Shown here piece after piece: positions 11,101-21,112 of a DNA stretch of 64,000 nucleotides. Numbering within the stretch: position 1 is the stretch's first letter; every line of letters starts with the position of its first letter. The stretch covers positions 124,001 through 188,000 of the forward strand of contig CAMDCN010000007.1 of the NCBI GenBank assembly GCA_945890485.1, written 5' to 3'. Below the pieces are notes generated by a model that was not told the DNA's origin, made no database searches, and saw nothing but the letters and a program-made list of their open reading frames with translations. A program made the position numbers and the translations under genes. The DNA is from Candidatus Sulfopaludibacter sp. SbA3 (GTDB taxonomy: Bacteria > Acidobacteriota > Terriglobia > Bryobacterales > Bryobacteraceae).

Positions 11101-14100
11101 TTGTCGCGAGGCCTACCAATCATCCTGGTACTACTGGCGGGTACGGTCTACGGACTGGATCCGGTCCGATTGCCGTCCCAGTACGTGAAACGGGCATGGA
11201 CGATCGACTCCGGACTCGTTTCAAGTGCAACGCTTCGGGTGCGGCAGGGCCGCGACGGTTACATATGGGTAGGGACCCGAGAAGGGATCAGCCGTTTCGA
11301 CGGAGTCCGGTTCAAGAACTATCTCCCTGGGGTTACCCCAGGATTCGGCGGACGGCCGGTGCGCTGGCTACTGCCCACCCGGGACGGCAGTCTTTGGGCG
11401 GCCACTGACAGCGGTTTGAGCGTGCAGCGCGGCGGAATCTGGCAAACATACACCGCCGCCGAAGGCTTGGAAGGCAATCAAGCGAATGCCTTGGCAGAGG
11501 GCCGGGATACGATCTGGGTGGGAACGCGAAGTGGCGTGCTGGCATTGCGGGATGGAAATTTCACACGCCCAGCCTGGACCGCGCAGCTACCAAGCCGGCA
11601 TGTGAATCAACTCATAGAGGCGCGGGACGGCACTCTATGGGTAGCCACAAAGCAAGGGCTCGCGCATGTCGTGTCCGGCAAGGCGCGCATCTATGACACT
11701 CGTGACGGCCTGCCGAACCAGACCGTCTCGGCGGTGTTTGAGGACGGCAAAGGTACGATCTGGGCCGGGACGGCAAGCGGCGGGCTGGCCCGATTTCGCA
11801 ATGGCGCCTGGGAAAGGCTCCCACTCAGCCAGTGGCTGCCGGTGAGCGACATCTCCGCCCCGCACGCGTTTTGTGAAGACCCAGATGGGAATCTGTGGAT
11901 CGCGGTGAATTTTGGCGGCCTCGTCCGGTATCGCGACGGGAACGTGGCCGTTATGGGCGTGGCCGAAGGATTGCCAAACACCGAAGTGTATGACGTGTCG
12001 GTGGACCACGAAGGAAGTCTCTGGGTGGCTGTGGCCAACGGCGGAGGGCTGCTGCAGTTCACTGACGGCAAATTCATGAACTATGGCCGCCCGGAGGGCC
12101 TTCCGGACGACTCCGTTTCTCAAGTAACCCAGGATTTGAACGGATCCTATTGGATGGCGACAAGGACGAATGGCCTGGTACAGCTCGACCGCGGGAAGGT
12201 TCGTCGGGTGGGCAAATCGGATGGACTACCGAGCAATCGAGTGAATGCCGTCTTGGCCGGCCGCGATGGTTCGCTTTGGATCGGCGGCAACGGGTCCGAA
12301 GTGGTGCGCTGGCGTAACGGCGTATTCCATCGCATGGTGCTACCGGAGTCGGGTGCGAACTTCGTCTATTCGATTTTCGAGGACCAATCGGGCATCGTTT
12401 GGGTTGGTTTCGGCGGTGGCGGTATGGCGCGCATTGAGGGTGACCGATTGGTGGCCGTGGATCTGATGGGCCTCAGCGGGATCTCGGTACGACGAATCAT
12501 TGAAGTGCGCCCCGGGGCCCTGCTCCTGGCGACCACCGGGAACGGTTTGCTGCGGTTCGAGCATGGCAAAGCAACCGCCGTCGCTGGATTCGAGAACCAG
12601 CTGATCGACTGGGTAGAGCGAGGGCCCGACGGGGAGATCTGGCTGGCCAGCAGCGGGCGCGGCTTAGCTTGTCTTCGCGAGGGCAAGGTTTTCCGGTGGA
12701 ACCGTGAAAACGGACTGCCCGACAACACGATTCACAGTTTCGCCATCGTGCCGGACGGGGACATCTGGATGCAGACTTACAGCGGCGTGGCGCACCTGCG
12801 AAAAGCCGATCTGTGGGACCAGGCCGAGGGACGGCTCGATCAGGTGCCGTCCGAAGTATTCGTACAAGCCGATGGCTTGCGCTCCCGCGAAACCATTACG
12901 GGCTCGCTGTTTCAGGACCGGGCCGGGCGAATTTGGTTCCCGACACTGAAAGGAGCCTCCGCGTTGACGCCCGGCAGCTTGCGGCGGAATAAGGTCTCCC
13001 CCGCCGTGGTGATTGAAGAGGTTTCGAGCGATGGTCAGGCGCTCAGTTTGGCCGGGCCTGTCGAAGTCGGCCCTGGAGCGCAGTCTCTGCATGTACAGTT
13101 CACCGCGCTCAGCTTCGCTGCTCCGGAAAAGAACCGATTCCGCTATTTGCTGGAGGGGTTCGACCGTACTTGGGTCGAGATACCCAACCGTCGGGAAGCC
13201 ACCTACACGAACCTTCCGCCCGGCCACTATCGCTTCCGGGTGCAAGCAACCAACAATGATGGGATCTGGAGTGAGGCGCAGACGATGCCGACATTGCGCG
13301 TACTCCCGAAGTTCTATCAAACCTACTGGTTTGTTGGTATGTGTATGGGATTCGCCGTTCTGGGCGCCCTGGCGCTGCACTGGCAGCGGACAATGGACCT
13401 GCAGAATCAGCGTTCCGCCTTGGCGCGCGTTGTAGCTGAGCGGACCGCCGAACTGCGCGAGGCCAAAGAAGCCGCCGAAAGTGCGGCACGTGCAAAAAGC
13501 GAATTTCTGGCCAACATGAGCCACGAGATCCGGACGCCCATGAACGCCGTCGTCGGTATGTCTCATCTCCTGCGCGACCTTCCGTTGCCCCGGGAGGCGC
13601 ACGAATACGTCTCCATCATCAATTCCTCCGGCGCCGCGCTTCTCACCGTCCTGAACGACATCCTGGACTTCTCGAAAATCGAGTCCGGTAAACTGCAGAT
13701 CGCTGAGGACCCGTTTGACCTGCTCGTTTGCGTCGAAGAGTCGCTCGAATTGCTCGGGCCCATGGCCGCGAACAAAAACCTCACATTGCTCTGCCAGTTC
13801 GATCCCTCGACACCGCGAATGATACTTGGCGACGCGGCCCGCCTGCGGCAGGTACTGGTCAATCTGGTCGGAAATGCGGTGAAGTTCACGAATGTTGGCG
13901 AAGTAGCCGTTCGCGTGGAATCGGCTGACCGAGCTGGGCGCAAAGTGATTCATATCGCCGTACGCGACACCGGAATCGGTATCCCGCCGGACCGGCAGCA
14001 TCGACTATTTCAATCGTTCAGCCAAGTGGACGCCTCCACCACCCGACAGTTCGGCGGCACCGGCCTCGGCCTCGCCATTTCGCAGCGGCTCACCAAGCTC

Positions 14101-14904
14101 ATGGGCGGTGAGATTCAAGTTGAGAGCCAGATTGGAGTAGGCTCGCTCTTCTATTTTGATCTGCCAGAAAGACGGGTCGCCGAAACAACGGCGGGCCTGG
14201 TGGGTGAACCGGACTGGAAGGGCAAGCGCGTCTGGCTGAAGGTGACTCCCTTTGCGCTGGAAGAACTCTTGGCCGGATACCTCACCGCTTGGGGGCTGAC
14301 GGCAACTCGCGACCCTGCCGGCGCCGATCTCGTCCTGGCGGAAGCGGCAGCGGCCTTGCCCGTGAGCTTGGTCAACAAGCCGACACTGCGCATCGGCGAA
14401 GGCCGGACACTCAGTAAACCAGTCCGCCCAACGCAACTACAGTTGGCCTTGTCCCAGGCATTCGCCACCCATCCCGCTACCGGCAAGACCGCTGCCAGCA
14501 GCAAAGCCCCCTTGGCCGAGACCTCGCCCCTGCGCATTCTCGTCGCCGAGGATAACGCTGTAAACCAACGCGTCATCCAGGGCCTGCTCCGCCGCCTCGG
14601 CTATGAACCGGTGATTGTGGAGAATGGACTGCTGGCTCTCGAAGCGGTCCGTCAGATGCCCTACGATCTGATGCTGCTCGATTTGCATATGCCCGAGATG
14701 GATGGTCTCGACGCCGCACGGCAGGTGGTCGCCACCGTCCCGGAGCAGCAGCGGCCGCGTATGGTCGCCCTCACCGCGAGCGCTTTCCCCGAAGACCGCC
14801 TGGCCTGCCTGGAAGCTGGGATGCAAGACTTCCTCAGCAAACCGATCCAGCTCGACGAGCTCCGGCGGACCCTCACTGAAGCGGCCCGCAGCGCGACGGC
14901 GTAA
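11101..14904 (+). CDS. Hybrid sensor histidine kinase with two-component propeller sensor and receiver
   Basis: 1267 residues. A signal peptide (about 1-20) is followed by about 14 Reg_prop-type propeller blades (residues 30-640, with repeats of WVGTR, GLPN, DGSLW), a Y_Y_Y domain (about 660-735: [20 protein letters not shown]), a membrane helix (about 742-762) and a coiled coil. The HisKA domain has phospho-acceptor H808 in [12 protein letters not shown]. The HATPase has N-box [16 protein letters not shown] and [11 protein letters not shown] degenerate receiver-like segment (about 1040-1120) and a C-terminal receiver with D1194 in [11 protein letters not shown] complete it. The topology is that of periplasmic polysaccharide or metabolite sensors with phosphorelay output. 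The start codon is TTG. No DNA-binding domain is fused, so a downstream partner is expected elsewhere. Confidence 0.95.
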   Translation: MSRGLPIILVLLAGTVYGLDPVRLPSQYVKRAWTIDSGLVSSATLRVRQGRDGYIWVGTREGISRFDGVRFKNYLPGVTPGFGGRPVRWLLPTRDGSLWAATDSGLSVQRGGIWQTYTAAEGLEGNQANALAEGRDTIWVGTRSGVLALRDGNFTRPAWTAQLPSRHVNQLIEARDGTLWVATKQGLAHVVSGKARIYDTRDGLPNQTVSAVFEDGKGTIWAGTASGGLARFRNGAWERLPLSQWLPVSDISAPHAFCEDPDGNLWIAVNFGGLVRYRDGNVAVMGVAEGLPNTEVYDVSVDHEGSLWVAVANGGGLLQFTDGKFMNYGRPEGLPDDSVSQVTQDLNGSYWMATRTNGLVQLDRGKVRRVGKSDGLPSNRVNAVLAGRDGSLWIGGNGSEVVRWRNGVFHRMVLPESGANFVYSIFEDQSGIVWVGFGGGGMARIEGDRLVAVDLMGLSGISVRRIIEVRPGALLLATTGNGLLRFEHGKATAVAGFENQLIDWVERGPDGEIWLASSGRGLACLREGKVFRWNRENGLPDNTIHSFAIVPDGDIWMQTYSGVAHLRKADLWDQAEGRLDQVPSEVFVQADGLRSRETITGSLFQDRAGRIWFPTLKGASALTPGSLRRNKVSPAVVIEEVSSDGQALSLAGPVEVGPGAQSLHVQFTALSFAAPEKNRFRYLLEGFDRTWVEIPNRREATYTNLPPGHYRFRVQATNNDGIWSEAQTMPTLRVLPKFYQTYWFVGMCMGFAVLGALALHWQRTMDLQNQRSALARVVAERTAELREAKEAAESAARAKSEFLANMSHEIRTPMNAVVGMSHLLRDLPLPREAHEYVSIINSSGAALLTVLNDILDFSKIESGKLQIAEDPFDLLVCVEESLELLGPMAANKNLTLLCQFDPSTPRMILGDAARLRQVLVNLVGNAVKFTNVGEVAVRVESADRAGRKVIHIAVRDTGIGIPPDRQHRLFQSFSQVDASTTRQFGGTGLGLAISQRLTKLMGGEIQVESQIGVGSLFYFDLPERRVAETTAGLVGEPDWKGKRVWLKVTPFALEELLAGYLTAWGLTATRDPAGADLVLAEAAAALPVSLVNKPTLRIGEGRTLSKPVRPTQLQLALSQAFATHPATGKTAASSKAPLAETSPLRILVAEDNAVNQRVIQGLLRRLGYEPVIVENGLLALEAVRQMPYDLMLLDLHMPEMDGLDAARQVVATVPEQQRPRMVALTASAFPEDRLACLEAGMQDFLSKPIQLDELRRTLTEAARSATA

Positions 14905-14922
14905 CTCCAGGCGTCCCCCGCG

Positions 14923-14928
14923 TATCAT
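14923..14928 (+). promoter_or_regulatory. -10-like hexamer TATCAT, 6 nt before ATG
   Basis: TATCAT, then TAGGAC, then the ATG of the AsmA-like gene. Spacing equals that of the other leaderless-type candidates. TAGGAC may also act as a weak ribosome-binding site, so the two readings compete. Confidence 0.35.
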
Positions 14929-14934
14929 TAGGAC

Positions 14935-17262
14935 ATGTCGTTCCGCAAAGGGCTCATCGCAGCCGCAGTGTTGCTCGTTGGCGTCGTTGTGGCGCTTCCG
15001 TTTCTCATCGACGCGAACCGGTTTCGCGGCCCACTGCAGGCCAAACTCGAAAAGAGCCTTGACCGGCCCGTCTCCCTTGGCGACATGACACTCAAGGTGT
15101 TTCCGCTCTCGCTCCGGGTGGCGGATGTCGTTATCGGGCAACCCCTTGGGTTCGTTTCGAAATCTCCCTTCCTGCAAGCGAAAGAAGTATTCGTCCGGGT
15201 GGCGCTCTTCCCGCTTCTCGGCGGCAATGTGGACGTGCAGGCCGTCGAACTCCAATCGCCAACCGTTGAACTGATCCGTAGCGCCACCGGAAAGTGGAAC
15301 TATGAAACCAAGGGTAACGGCGAAAACGACGTCATCCCCACGGTGGGGGTCACCGACGGCGCTTTGGCGATGACCGACCTGAAGGCGAAAACACCGCGCG
15401 ATGTTTACGAACACATCGACGCTCGCTGGAGCGACAACCGTAGCCTTACCGCCAAGGTTCGGCTCGAAACCATGCGTGCCCAGGCTGCCATCGACGCGAC
15501 CTACGAAAACGGCCTCGCCAAGGGAACCCTCTCTCTCCAGGGAGACGATGCCAAACAGCCGCTGATCCTCGCCTTCGACCTCCTGCAGTCCGGCGAAATC
15601 TGGAACATCAACCAGCTCACTGCCAAGCTGGGAGCCATGGCCTTGGCCGTCACGGGAAAGGTAACGGGCAAACAGCTCCAGCTTGCCGTGAAAACCAACC
15701 AGGCCCCCGTCGGTGACTTGGTGCAGATCGCCGGAATCTTTGGGGGGAAGCTCCCGCCGGACCTGAAAGTTCAGGGCTTGCTCACCGCCGATGTCGCCGT
15801 CACCGGCACCACCAGCCGCCCCCTACTCAACGGCAAACTCGAAGCCTCCCAGGCGGAGTTCTCAAGCAAGGATCTCGCAGCGCCGGTCCGCGCGTCGGCG
15901 CTCCGCGTCGCCATGACGCCAAGCACCCTGACCACCGAACCCTTTACTCTCGAAACCGGCGGCACCAAACTTCTCGCCCGCGCCACCATTCGCGACTATA
16001 GCGAGGACGACCCACGGGTCGAAGCCACGCTCCGCACGGAAGGGGCCAGCGTCGAAGAACTCCTCCGCATGGCCAGTGCCTACGGTATGCGGCCCGAGGG
16101 ACTCACCGGCTCTGGAACGGTGACTCTCGATCTGAAGATCAACGACAGCACCTATTCCGGATCTGGATCCCTCCGCGGCGTCACCCTGGCAACGCCGGCT
16201 CTCCCTAAGCCGCTCCAGATCACTCAGGCCAACGTGAAATTCGCCTCGGACTCCGTCATCCTCGATGACGCCCAGTGGGCCATCGGCTCCACGCACGCCC
16301 GCGGCAGCCTCGCCGTCAAGTCCTTCAAGAAGCCGCAGATCAGTTTTAACGCCGCGGTCGACCAGATCAACGTCGCCGAGTGGCAATCCTGGAACCCGCC
16401 GCCCAGCAAGGGCAAGACGGCCTCTCCCCTCACCGCCAACGGCACGCTCTCAGCGAACAAGATCATCTTTGACGGTGTTCCCCTCGAAGACGTCAAGGCC
16501 ACCATCTCCTACGCCAACGAACAACTGCGGATGGAACCGTTCACCGCTCGCGTGTTCGGCGGCCAGCAGTCTGGAGTCGCAACCGCCGACCTCCGCACCA
16601 CTCCCGCCCACATCACCCTCCAATCCACGCTCACCAACATCGAAGCCGGTCAACTCCTGGCCGCGACCTCCCCGGTAAAAGGCTTCATTTCCGGCCCGCT
16701 CTCCGGCAAAGTGAACCTGGCCTTCTCCCCGAAAGCTGGCGAAGAGATCGCCCGGACGCTGAACGGCACCATGGAACTCCAGATGGCCAAAGGGAAGATG
16801 AATGGCGTTCAGATGTTGAACGAAATGGCAGGAATCGGCAAAATGCTCGGCATCATGAAGATCAAGGAGACGTTCACCGACATCGTCCAGTTTGGCGGCA
16901 CTTTGCAGGTTGCCAACGGTGTCGCCACCACCAAGGACCTGGCCCTGGACTTCGGCGCTGGCAAACTGAGTGGCGAAGGCACGCTCGGCCTGGTCGATCA
17001 AAAGATCAACCTACACATCACTACCGTCATGGGCAAAGAGTTCGCCGCCAAAGCCGGCGAAGGCGCACTCGGCGGCATCATGGGCTCCATTTTCTCGGGC
17101 CCGCAAGGGCAGATCATCATTCCGTCCATCGTCACCGGCACGTTCTCCCAACCGCGTTTTGCTCCGGACGCCGAACGCGCGGCCCGGCTGAAGGTGGAGG
17201 GCATGGGTGGCATCGGCGCGGCGGCGGGCAGCATTCTCGATCGGTTCCGGAAGAAAAAATAG
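14935..17262 (+). CDS. AsmA-family envelope protein
   Basis: 775 residues. An N-terminal membrane anchor (about residues 5-23, LIAAAVLLVGVVVALPFLI) is followed by the AsmA N-terminal signature (IDANRFRGPLQAKLEKSLDRPVSLG). A long beta-rich periplasmic region follows, then the conserved C-terminal AsmA_2-like part (GFISGPLSGKVNLAFSPKAG, LNGTMELQMAKGKMNGVQML). AsmA-like proteins are bridge-like or chorein-type lipid-transfer proteins thought to carry phospholipids between inner and outer membrane. A second, incomplete AsmA-like gene lies at the right window edge. It is 49 bases upstream of the sigma factor gene. Confidence 0.88.
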   Translation: MSFRKGLIAAAVLLVGVVVALPFLIDANRFRGPLQAKLEKSLDRPVSLGDMTLKVFPLSLRVADVVIGQPLGFVSKSPFLQAKEVFVRVALFPLLGGNVDVQAVELQSPTVELIRSATGKWNYETKGNGENDVIPTVGVTDGALAMTDLKAKTPRDVYEHIDARWSDNRSLTAKVRLETMRAQAAIDATYENGLAKGTLSLQGDDAKQPLILAFDLLQSGEIWNINQLTAKLGAMALAVTGKVTGKQLQLAVKTNQAPVGDLVQIAGIFGGKLPPDLKVQGLLTADVAVTGTTSRPLLNGKLEASQAEFSSKDLAAPVRASALRVAMTPSTLTTEPFTLETGGTKLLARATIRDYSEDDPRVEATLRTEGASVEELLRMASAYGMRPEGLTGSGTVTLDLKINDSTYSGSGSLRGVTLATPALPKPLQITQANVKFASDSVILDDAQWAIGSTHARGSLAVKSFKKPQISFNAAVDQINVAEWQSWNPPPSKGKTASPLTANGTLSANKIIFDGVPLEDVKATISYANEQLRMEPFTARVFGGQQSGVATADLRTTPAHITLQSTLTNIEAGQLLAATSPVKGFISGPLSGKVNLAFSPKAGEEIARTLNGTMELQMAKGKMNGVQMLNEMAGIGKMLGIMKIKETFTDIVQFGGTLQVANGVATTKDLALDFGAGKLSGEGTLGLVDQKINLHITTVMGKEFAAKAGEGALGGIMGSIFSGPQGQIIIPSIVTGTFSQPRFAPDAERAARLKVEGMGGIGAAAGSILDRFRKKK

Positions 17263-17284
17263 CGGGAAGAAAATCGCCGGTGGC

Positions 17285-17302
17285 CTCGTTTACCCAAACG
17301 AG
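17285..17302. promoter_or_regulatory. Perfect hairpin CTCGTTT-ACCC-AAACGAG before the ECF sigma gene
   Basis: A seven-base perfect stem with a four-base loop ends nine bases before the ATG of the sigma factor gene. There is no T-run, so it is a poor intrinsic terminator for the upstream AsmA gene. Its place suggests an operator or a hairpin covering the translation start of the sigma/FecR/ABC operon. Confidence 0.4.
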
Positions 17303-17311
17303 TAAGCAAAT

Positions 17312-17830
17312 ATGGGAACCTTCGGGCTAGCATTACGAGCAGAGTCACTGCCATTGCCACCGGCCAATTCTTTTCAAGACTTCTACCAGCGCCACTCGGC
17401 CACCGTCTACCGCGCGGCATTGCGCGTGACGGGCAACGACGCCGACGCCGAGGACGCCCTGCAAACCGTCTTCATGCGGATTCTGAACCTGAACCCGCCT
17501 CCGGTTCTCGAAACGGTGTCGGAGAGCTACCTGCGCAGGGCTGCCACCAATGCGGCCATCGACATTCTCCGACAAAAGGCCTCCCGCGGCGAGCTCCCGC
17601 TCGACACCGGCCCCGACCACGCGGGCCCGGCCAGCACGGCCCTGCTGAAGGAACAGCTGCGCCGGGCGCTCAGCCGCCTGGACCCGGAAGACGCCCAGCT
17701 CTTCGTCCTCCGCAACCTCGAAGGATTCTCGTACGAAGAACTCGCCGACCAGTTCGCCATTGAACGCGGCACGGTCGCCAGCCGCCTCCACCGGATTCGG
17801 CAATCGCTCCTGAAACTCATCACCCGCTAG
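17312..17830 (+). CDS. ECF-type RNA polymerase sigma factor
   Basis: 172 residues. Region 2 (FQDFYQRHSATVYRAALRVTGNDADAEDALQTVFMRIL) and region 4 (LDPEDAQLFVLRNLEGFSYEELADQFAIERGTVASRLHRIRQSLLKL) are both intact. These bind core RNA polymerase and the promoter -10 and -35 elements. It lies 16 bases before a zinc-finger/FecR protein that is likely its membrane anti-sigma factor, and leads an operon with two ABC exporters. A hairpin lies just upstream. The N-terminal about 18 residues precede the conserved region and could be shorter if a later start is used. Confidence 0.92.
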   Translation: MGTFGLALRAESLPLPPANSFQDFYQRHSATVYRAALRVTGNDADAEDALQTVFMRILNLNPPPVLETVSESYLRRAATNAAIDILRQKASRGELPLDTGPDHAGPASTALLKEQLRRALSRLDPEDAQLFVLRNLEGFSYEELADQFAIERGTVASRLHRIRQSLLKLITR

Positions 17831-17846
17831 GAAAGGATCAAACACC

Positions 17847-20147
17847 ATGAACGAACAAAACTTAGATCAGATCCTGGACGAGATGCGCCAGGAAGATGTC
17901 TCCGGCGAGACCCTCGAAACGGCGCAGGAGCGAGTGTGGGCCAAACTGGCGGCCCCGGCGGTTTGCGCGGAGTACCGCGCCGACTACGGCCGGGGTGACC
18001 TCAGTGAGGCCCGGCAGTTACTTCTGCAAGACCATTTATCCCGCTGCGTCGAATGCCGGCGGATCTTGACGGCAGGGCCTAAGGTTATTGCCATGCCCGC
18101 CCGTCCGGCCCGGCGCTTCACCGTGCCGAAGTGGGCCATCGCCGCTGGCGTAGCCGCGGTCGCCCTGGTCGCGGGCCGCCATCAAATCGACTCTCTTCTC
18201 GCCCCCTCCGGCGCCCGCGCCACCGTCGAAGCCATCTCCGGCGCAGCCTATACGATGACCGGCGAACCGCTCGCCACCGGCGCCGCCCTCGGCGAAGCGC
18301 AGGTCATCCGCACGGGCCGCGGCACCCGCTCGACGCTCCGCCTTGCCGATGGCTCCACCGTCGAAGTCAACGAAAGCTCCGAACTCTCCATCCGCGCGGC
18401 CTGGTCTGGCCAATCGATCCACCTCGAACGCGGTGACGTCATCGTCCATGCGGCGAAGCAGCGGCGCGGCGGGCTTCATGTCATCACGCGCGATTCGGTC
18501 GCCACCGTCCGCGGCACCATCTTCACCGTCTCCACCGGTACGGCCGGGTCCCTTGTCGGCGTCATCGAAGGCTCGGTCGGAGTCACCCAGCCGAACGCCG
18601 AAAAGGTGTTGAAGCCAGGCGAGCGCTCGGCCACCACGGTCACGCTGCAGAACGTGAGCGTCAAGGACGCCGTCTCCTGGAGCCCCAACGCCGAACAGTA
18701 CTTCACGCTGCTCAGCGAACTCTCCAGTATCGAAAAGCAGTTGACGCCAATTACGGAACGAACCCAAGCCCGGCTCCTGGCTGCGCTTCCCCTCGACCCT
18801 ATCGTCTACGGCGCCCTGCCCAATCTCGGCCCCACCGTGAACCAGGCAGTCGCTCTCATCGAACAGCGCTCCAACGAAAGCGCCGTTCTCAAGGATTGGT
18901 GGCAGTCCGCCCAGGCGACCGAGATCAAGCAGCTCGTCGACCGCATCCGGACGCTCTCTCCGCTCCTCGGCGACGAGATCGTCTTCGCCCTGACCAAGGA
19001 GAAGCTCCCCGTCGTCCTCGCTGAGGTCAAGCCCGGCCAACAGGCCGCCATCAAGGCGGCGCTCGACCCGCTCGGCCCCGTGTCTTATGCCTTCGCCGGC
19101 GGCCTGCTCGTGGTCTCCGATACCGCGGCCCATCTGGCCACGGCGGTGGCCCAGCTCGGCCAAGGCGCCCAGTCGCCCTTCGCTCTGGAGATCGCCAAGC
19201 ACTATCAACGTGGCGTCACCTCCCTTCTCGGCATTGACTTGCAGGCGCTCCCCCGCCACGAACTCACCAGCGAAATGCGCTACCTGTTCGTCGATCAACG
19301 CACCGACGATAGCGAAATATCCCTCGCCTTCGCCGGCCCCCGCACCGGCATCGCGTCGTGGCTAGCCACCCCGGCCGCGGCCAGCTCCGCCGAGTACGTC
19401 TCCTCCGACGCCGTCTTCGCCTTCTCGGCCACCACACGCAATCCACAGCAGATGTTCGATGAACTGACCACGCAACTCGCCCGCTGGAACCCCGGCTTCA
19501 CGGACGGGCTCCGCAAGATCGAAGCCGAAACCGGTATTGCCATCTCGACGGATCTCGCAGCCGCTCTCGGCACGGACTTCACCTTCGCCGTCGAAACGCC
19601 AACGCTGCCCATCCCCGGCTGGATCCTCGCCGTCGAAGCTTACCGGCCCGAGGTCTACACGGCCACCATGCAGCGCTTCGTCGAGGCGGCCAACCGCCAA
19701 CACCCGAGCCACCCGCTGACGCTGAAGCAGGAGACGGTCAACGGCGCCGCCTGGTACTCGCTCCAGATGGCCGGCCAGCCCATCCAACTTCACTGGACGT
19801 TTGACCGTGGCTACCTCGTCCAGGGCGGCGACCGCAACACCGTGCAACGCGCCATGGCCACCCGCTCCGGCGGCTTCCCGTTGGTCCGCTCCGCTAAATT
19901 CCGCCAACAGTTGCCCGCCGCCTCCGGCCTGCACTATTCGGGCTTCGTCTGGGCCAACGTAGGGGAAACGTTCGGAAACCTAGCCGCCCTTGTCCAGAAC
20001 CCCGCGGTTCAGAAGTTGATGGCCAATCGCGAACCCGCCCTGCTCACATTCACCGGAGAAACGGAACGAATCCGCTCCGCCTCTCGTACCCGTCTTTCGA
20101 GTCTGCTGTTCGACATGCTGCTCTCGCAAGGTCCCACTAAACTATGA
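17847..20147 (+). CDS. Membrane-bound zinc-finger/FecR-domain regulator, likely anti-sigma factor
   Basis: 766 residues. The N-terminal cytoplasmic part carries a zf-HC2-like motif (C40, then DHLSRCVECRR with H63, C67, C70). One membrane helix (about 94-112) leads to a FecR domain (about 130-240: TGRGTRSTLRLADGSTVEV, LERGDVIVHAAKQ, TVRGTIFTV). About 500 further periplasmic residues resemble DUF3352-type repeats (LPVVLAEVKPGQ ... YAFAGGLLVVSDTAAHL ... WTFDRGYLVQGGD). The layout implies a sigma-binding anti-sigma factor whose periplasmic part senses a signal. An AGGA ribosome-binding site precedes the ATG, and the stop overlaps the next gene (ATGA). The large C-terminal domain is much longer than in usual FecR proteins. 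Confidence 0.85.
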   Translation: MNEQNLDQILDEMRQEDVSGETLETAQERVWAKLAAPAVCAEYRADYGRGDLSEARQLLLQDHLSRCVECRRILTAGPKVIAMPARPARRFTVPKWAIAAGVAAVALVAGRHQIDSLLAPSGARATVEAISGAAYTMTGEPLATGAALGEAQVIRTGRGTRSTLRLADGSTVEVNESSELSIRAAWSGQSIHLERGDVIVHAAKQRRGGLHVITRDSVATVRGTIFTVSTGTAGSLVGVIEGSVGVTQPNAEKVLKPGERSATTVTLQNVSVKDAVSWSPNAEQYFTLLSELSSIEKQLTPITERTQARLLAALPLDPIVYGALPNLGPTVNQAVALIEQRSNESAVLKDWWQSAQATEIKQLVDRIRTLSPLLGDEIVFALTKEKLPVVLAEVKPGQQAAIKAALDPLGPVSYAFAGGLLVVSDTAAHLATAVAQLGQGAQSPFALEIAKHYQRGVTSLLGIDLQALPRHELTSEMRYLFVDQRTDDSEISLAFAGPRTGIASWLATPAAASSAEYVSSDAVFAFSATTRNPQQMFDELTTQLARWNPGFTDGLRKIEAETGIAISTDLAAALGTDFTFAVETPTLPIPGWILAVEAYRPEVYTATMQRFVEAANRQHPSHPLTLKQETVNGAAWYSLQMAGQPIQLHWTFDRGYLVQGGDRNTVQRAMATRSGGFPLVRSAKFRQQLPAASGLHYSGFVWANVGETFGNLAALVQNPAVQKLMANREPALLTFTGETERIRSASRTRLSSLLFDMLLSQGPTKL

Positions 20148-21112
20148 ACCCCGTTATCGCGGTAGATAATCTCCGGGTGCGCCTGGGCAAACGGGAGATC
20201 CTCAAAGGGATCTCCTGCCGCCTGGGCGCTTCCGGCGTTGGGAAAGCCATCGGCTTGCTCGGCCCCAACGGCGCCGGCAAGTCTACGCTCATCCAGACGC
20301 TGCTCGGCTTCCACAAGCCCTCCGCCGGTGCGGCGCAAATCCTCGGCTTCGATTGCCATCGCCAATCGCTCGAAGTGAAGACGCGCATCGGCTACATGCC
20401 GGAAAACGATTCGCTCATCGCCGACATGACGGCTGTCGCCTTCCTCCGTCTGATGGGCGAACTCTCCGGCCTCCCCGCCGCCGCGGCGCTTGAGAAGGCG
20501 CACGAAACGCTCTTCCACGTCGGCCTCGGCGAGGCGCGCTACCGCAACGTCGGTACCTACTCCCTCGGCATGAAGCAGATGGCCAAACTCGCGCAAGCCA
20601 TCATCCACGGCCCCGAACTCGTCATCCTCGATGAACCCACCAACGGTCTCGACCCCGCCGCCCGTCAGCGCATGCTGGTCCTCATCAAAGAGATGAAGGA
20701 GCAGCACGGGATGAACGTTCTCCTCTGCTCCCACCTGCTTCACGACGTCGAACAGGTCTGCGATGAAGTCGTCATTCTCAAAGACGGCCAGATCGTCCAC
20801 CAGTGCGACCTCGTCGCCGAGCGCCAGGCCAACAAACGGTTCGTCCAGTTGCAGGTCTCCGGCGACGACCGCAATCTCGGCGCGGCTCTCCGTGAAATCG
20901 GCGCCGAAGGCGTTTCCGAAGCGCCTGGCACGTGGCGCATCGTCCTCCCCGTAGAGATCGAAGTCAACGCGCTCTGGCGCATCAGCGCCCGCGAAAACCT
21001 GCGCATCACCAAGCTCGCCTACCGCCGCGACACCCTCGAAGAGATCTTCCTCAAAGCCGTCGGCCACCTGCAGCCGTCGCCCCAACCGGAGGTGGCCCAT
21101 GGCCGTATTTAA
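20144..21112 (+). CDS. ABC-2-type transporter ATP-binding protein
   Basis: 322 residues. Walker A GPNGAGKST, signature region YSLGMKQMAKLAQAI, Walker B LVILDEPTNGLDP and H-loop LLCSHLL are present, plus a C-terminal extension of about 90 residues typical of drug/Nod/lipid exporters. The stretch before Walker A reads LGASGVGKAIGL, slightly longer than usual and loosely echoing a P-loop. It is coupled to the preceding regulator (ATGA) and overlaps the permease gene by 14 bases. It probably powers the first of two exporters in this operon. Confidence 0.93.
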   Translation: MNPVIAVDNLRVRLGKREILKGISCRLGASGVGKAIGLLGPNGAGKSTLIQTLLGFHKPSAGAAQILGFDCHRQSLEVKTRIGYMPENDSLIADMTAVAFLRLMGELSGLPAAAALEKAHETLFHVGLGEARYRNVGTYSLGMKQMAKLAQAIIHGPELVILDEPTNGLDPAARQRMLVLIKEMKEQHGMNVLLCSHLLHDVEQVCDEVVILKDGQIVHQCDLVAERQANKRFVQLQVSGDDRNLGAALREIGAEGVSEAPGTWRIVLPVEIEVNALWRISARENLRITKLAYRRDTLEEIFLKAVGHLQPSPQPEVAHGRI

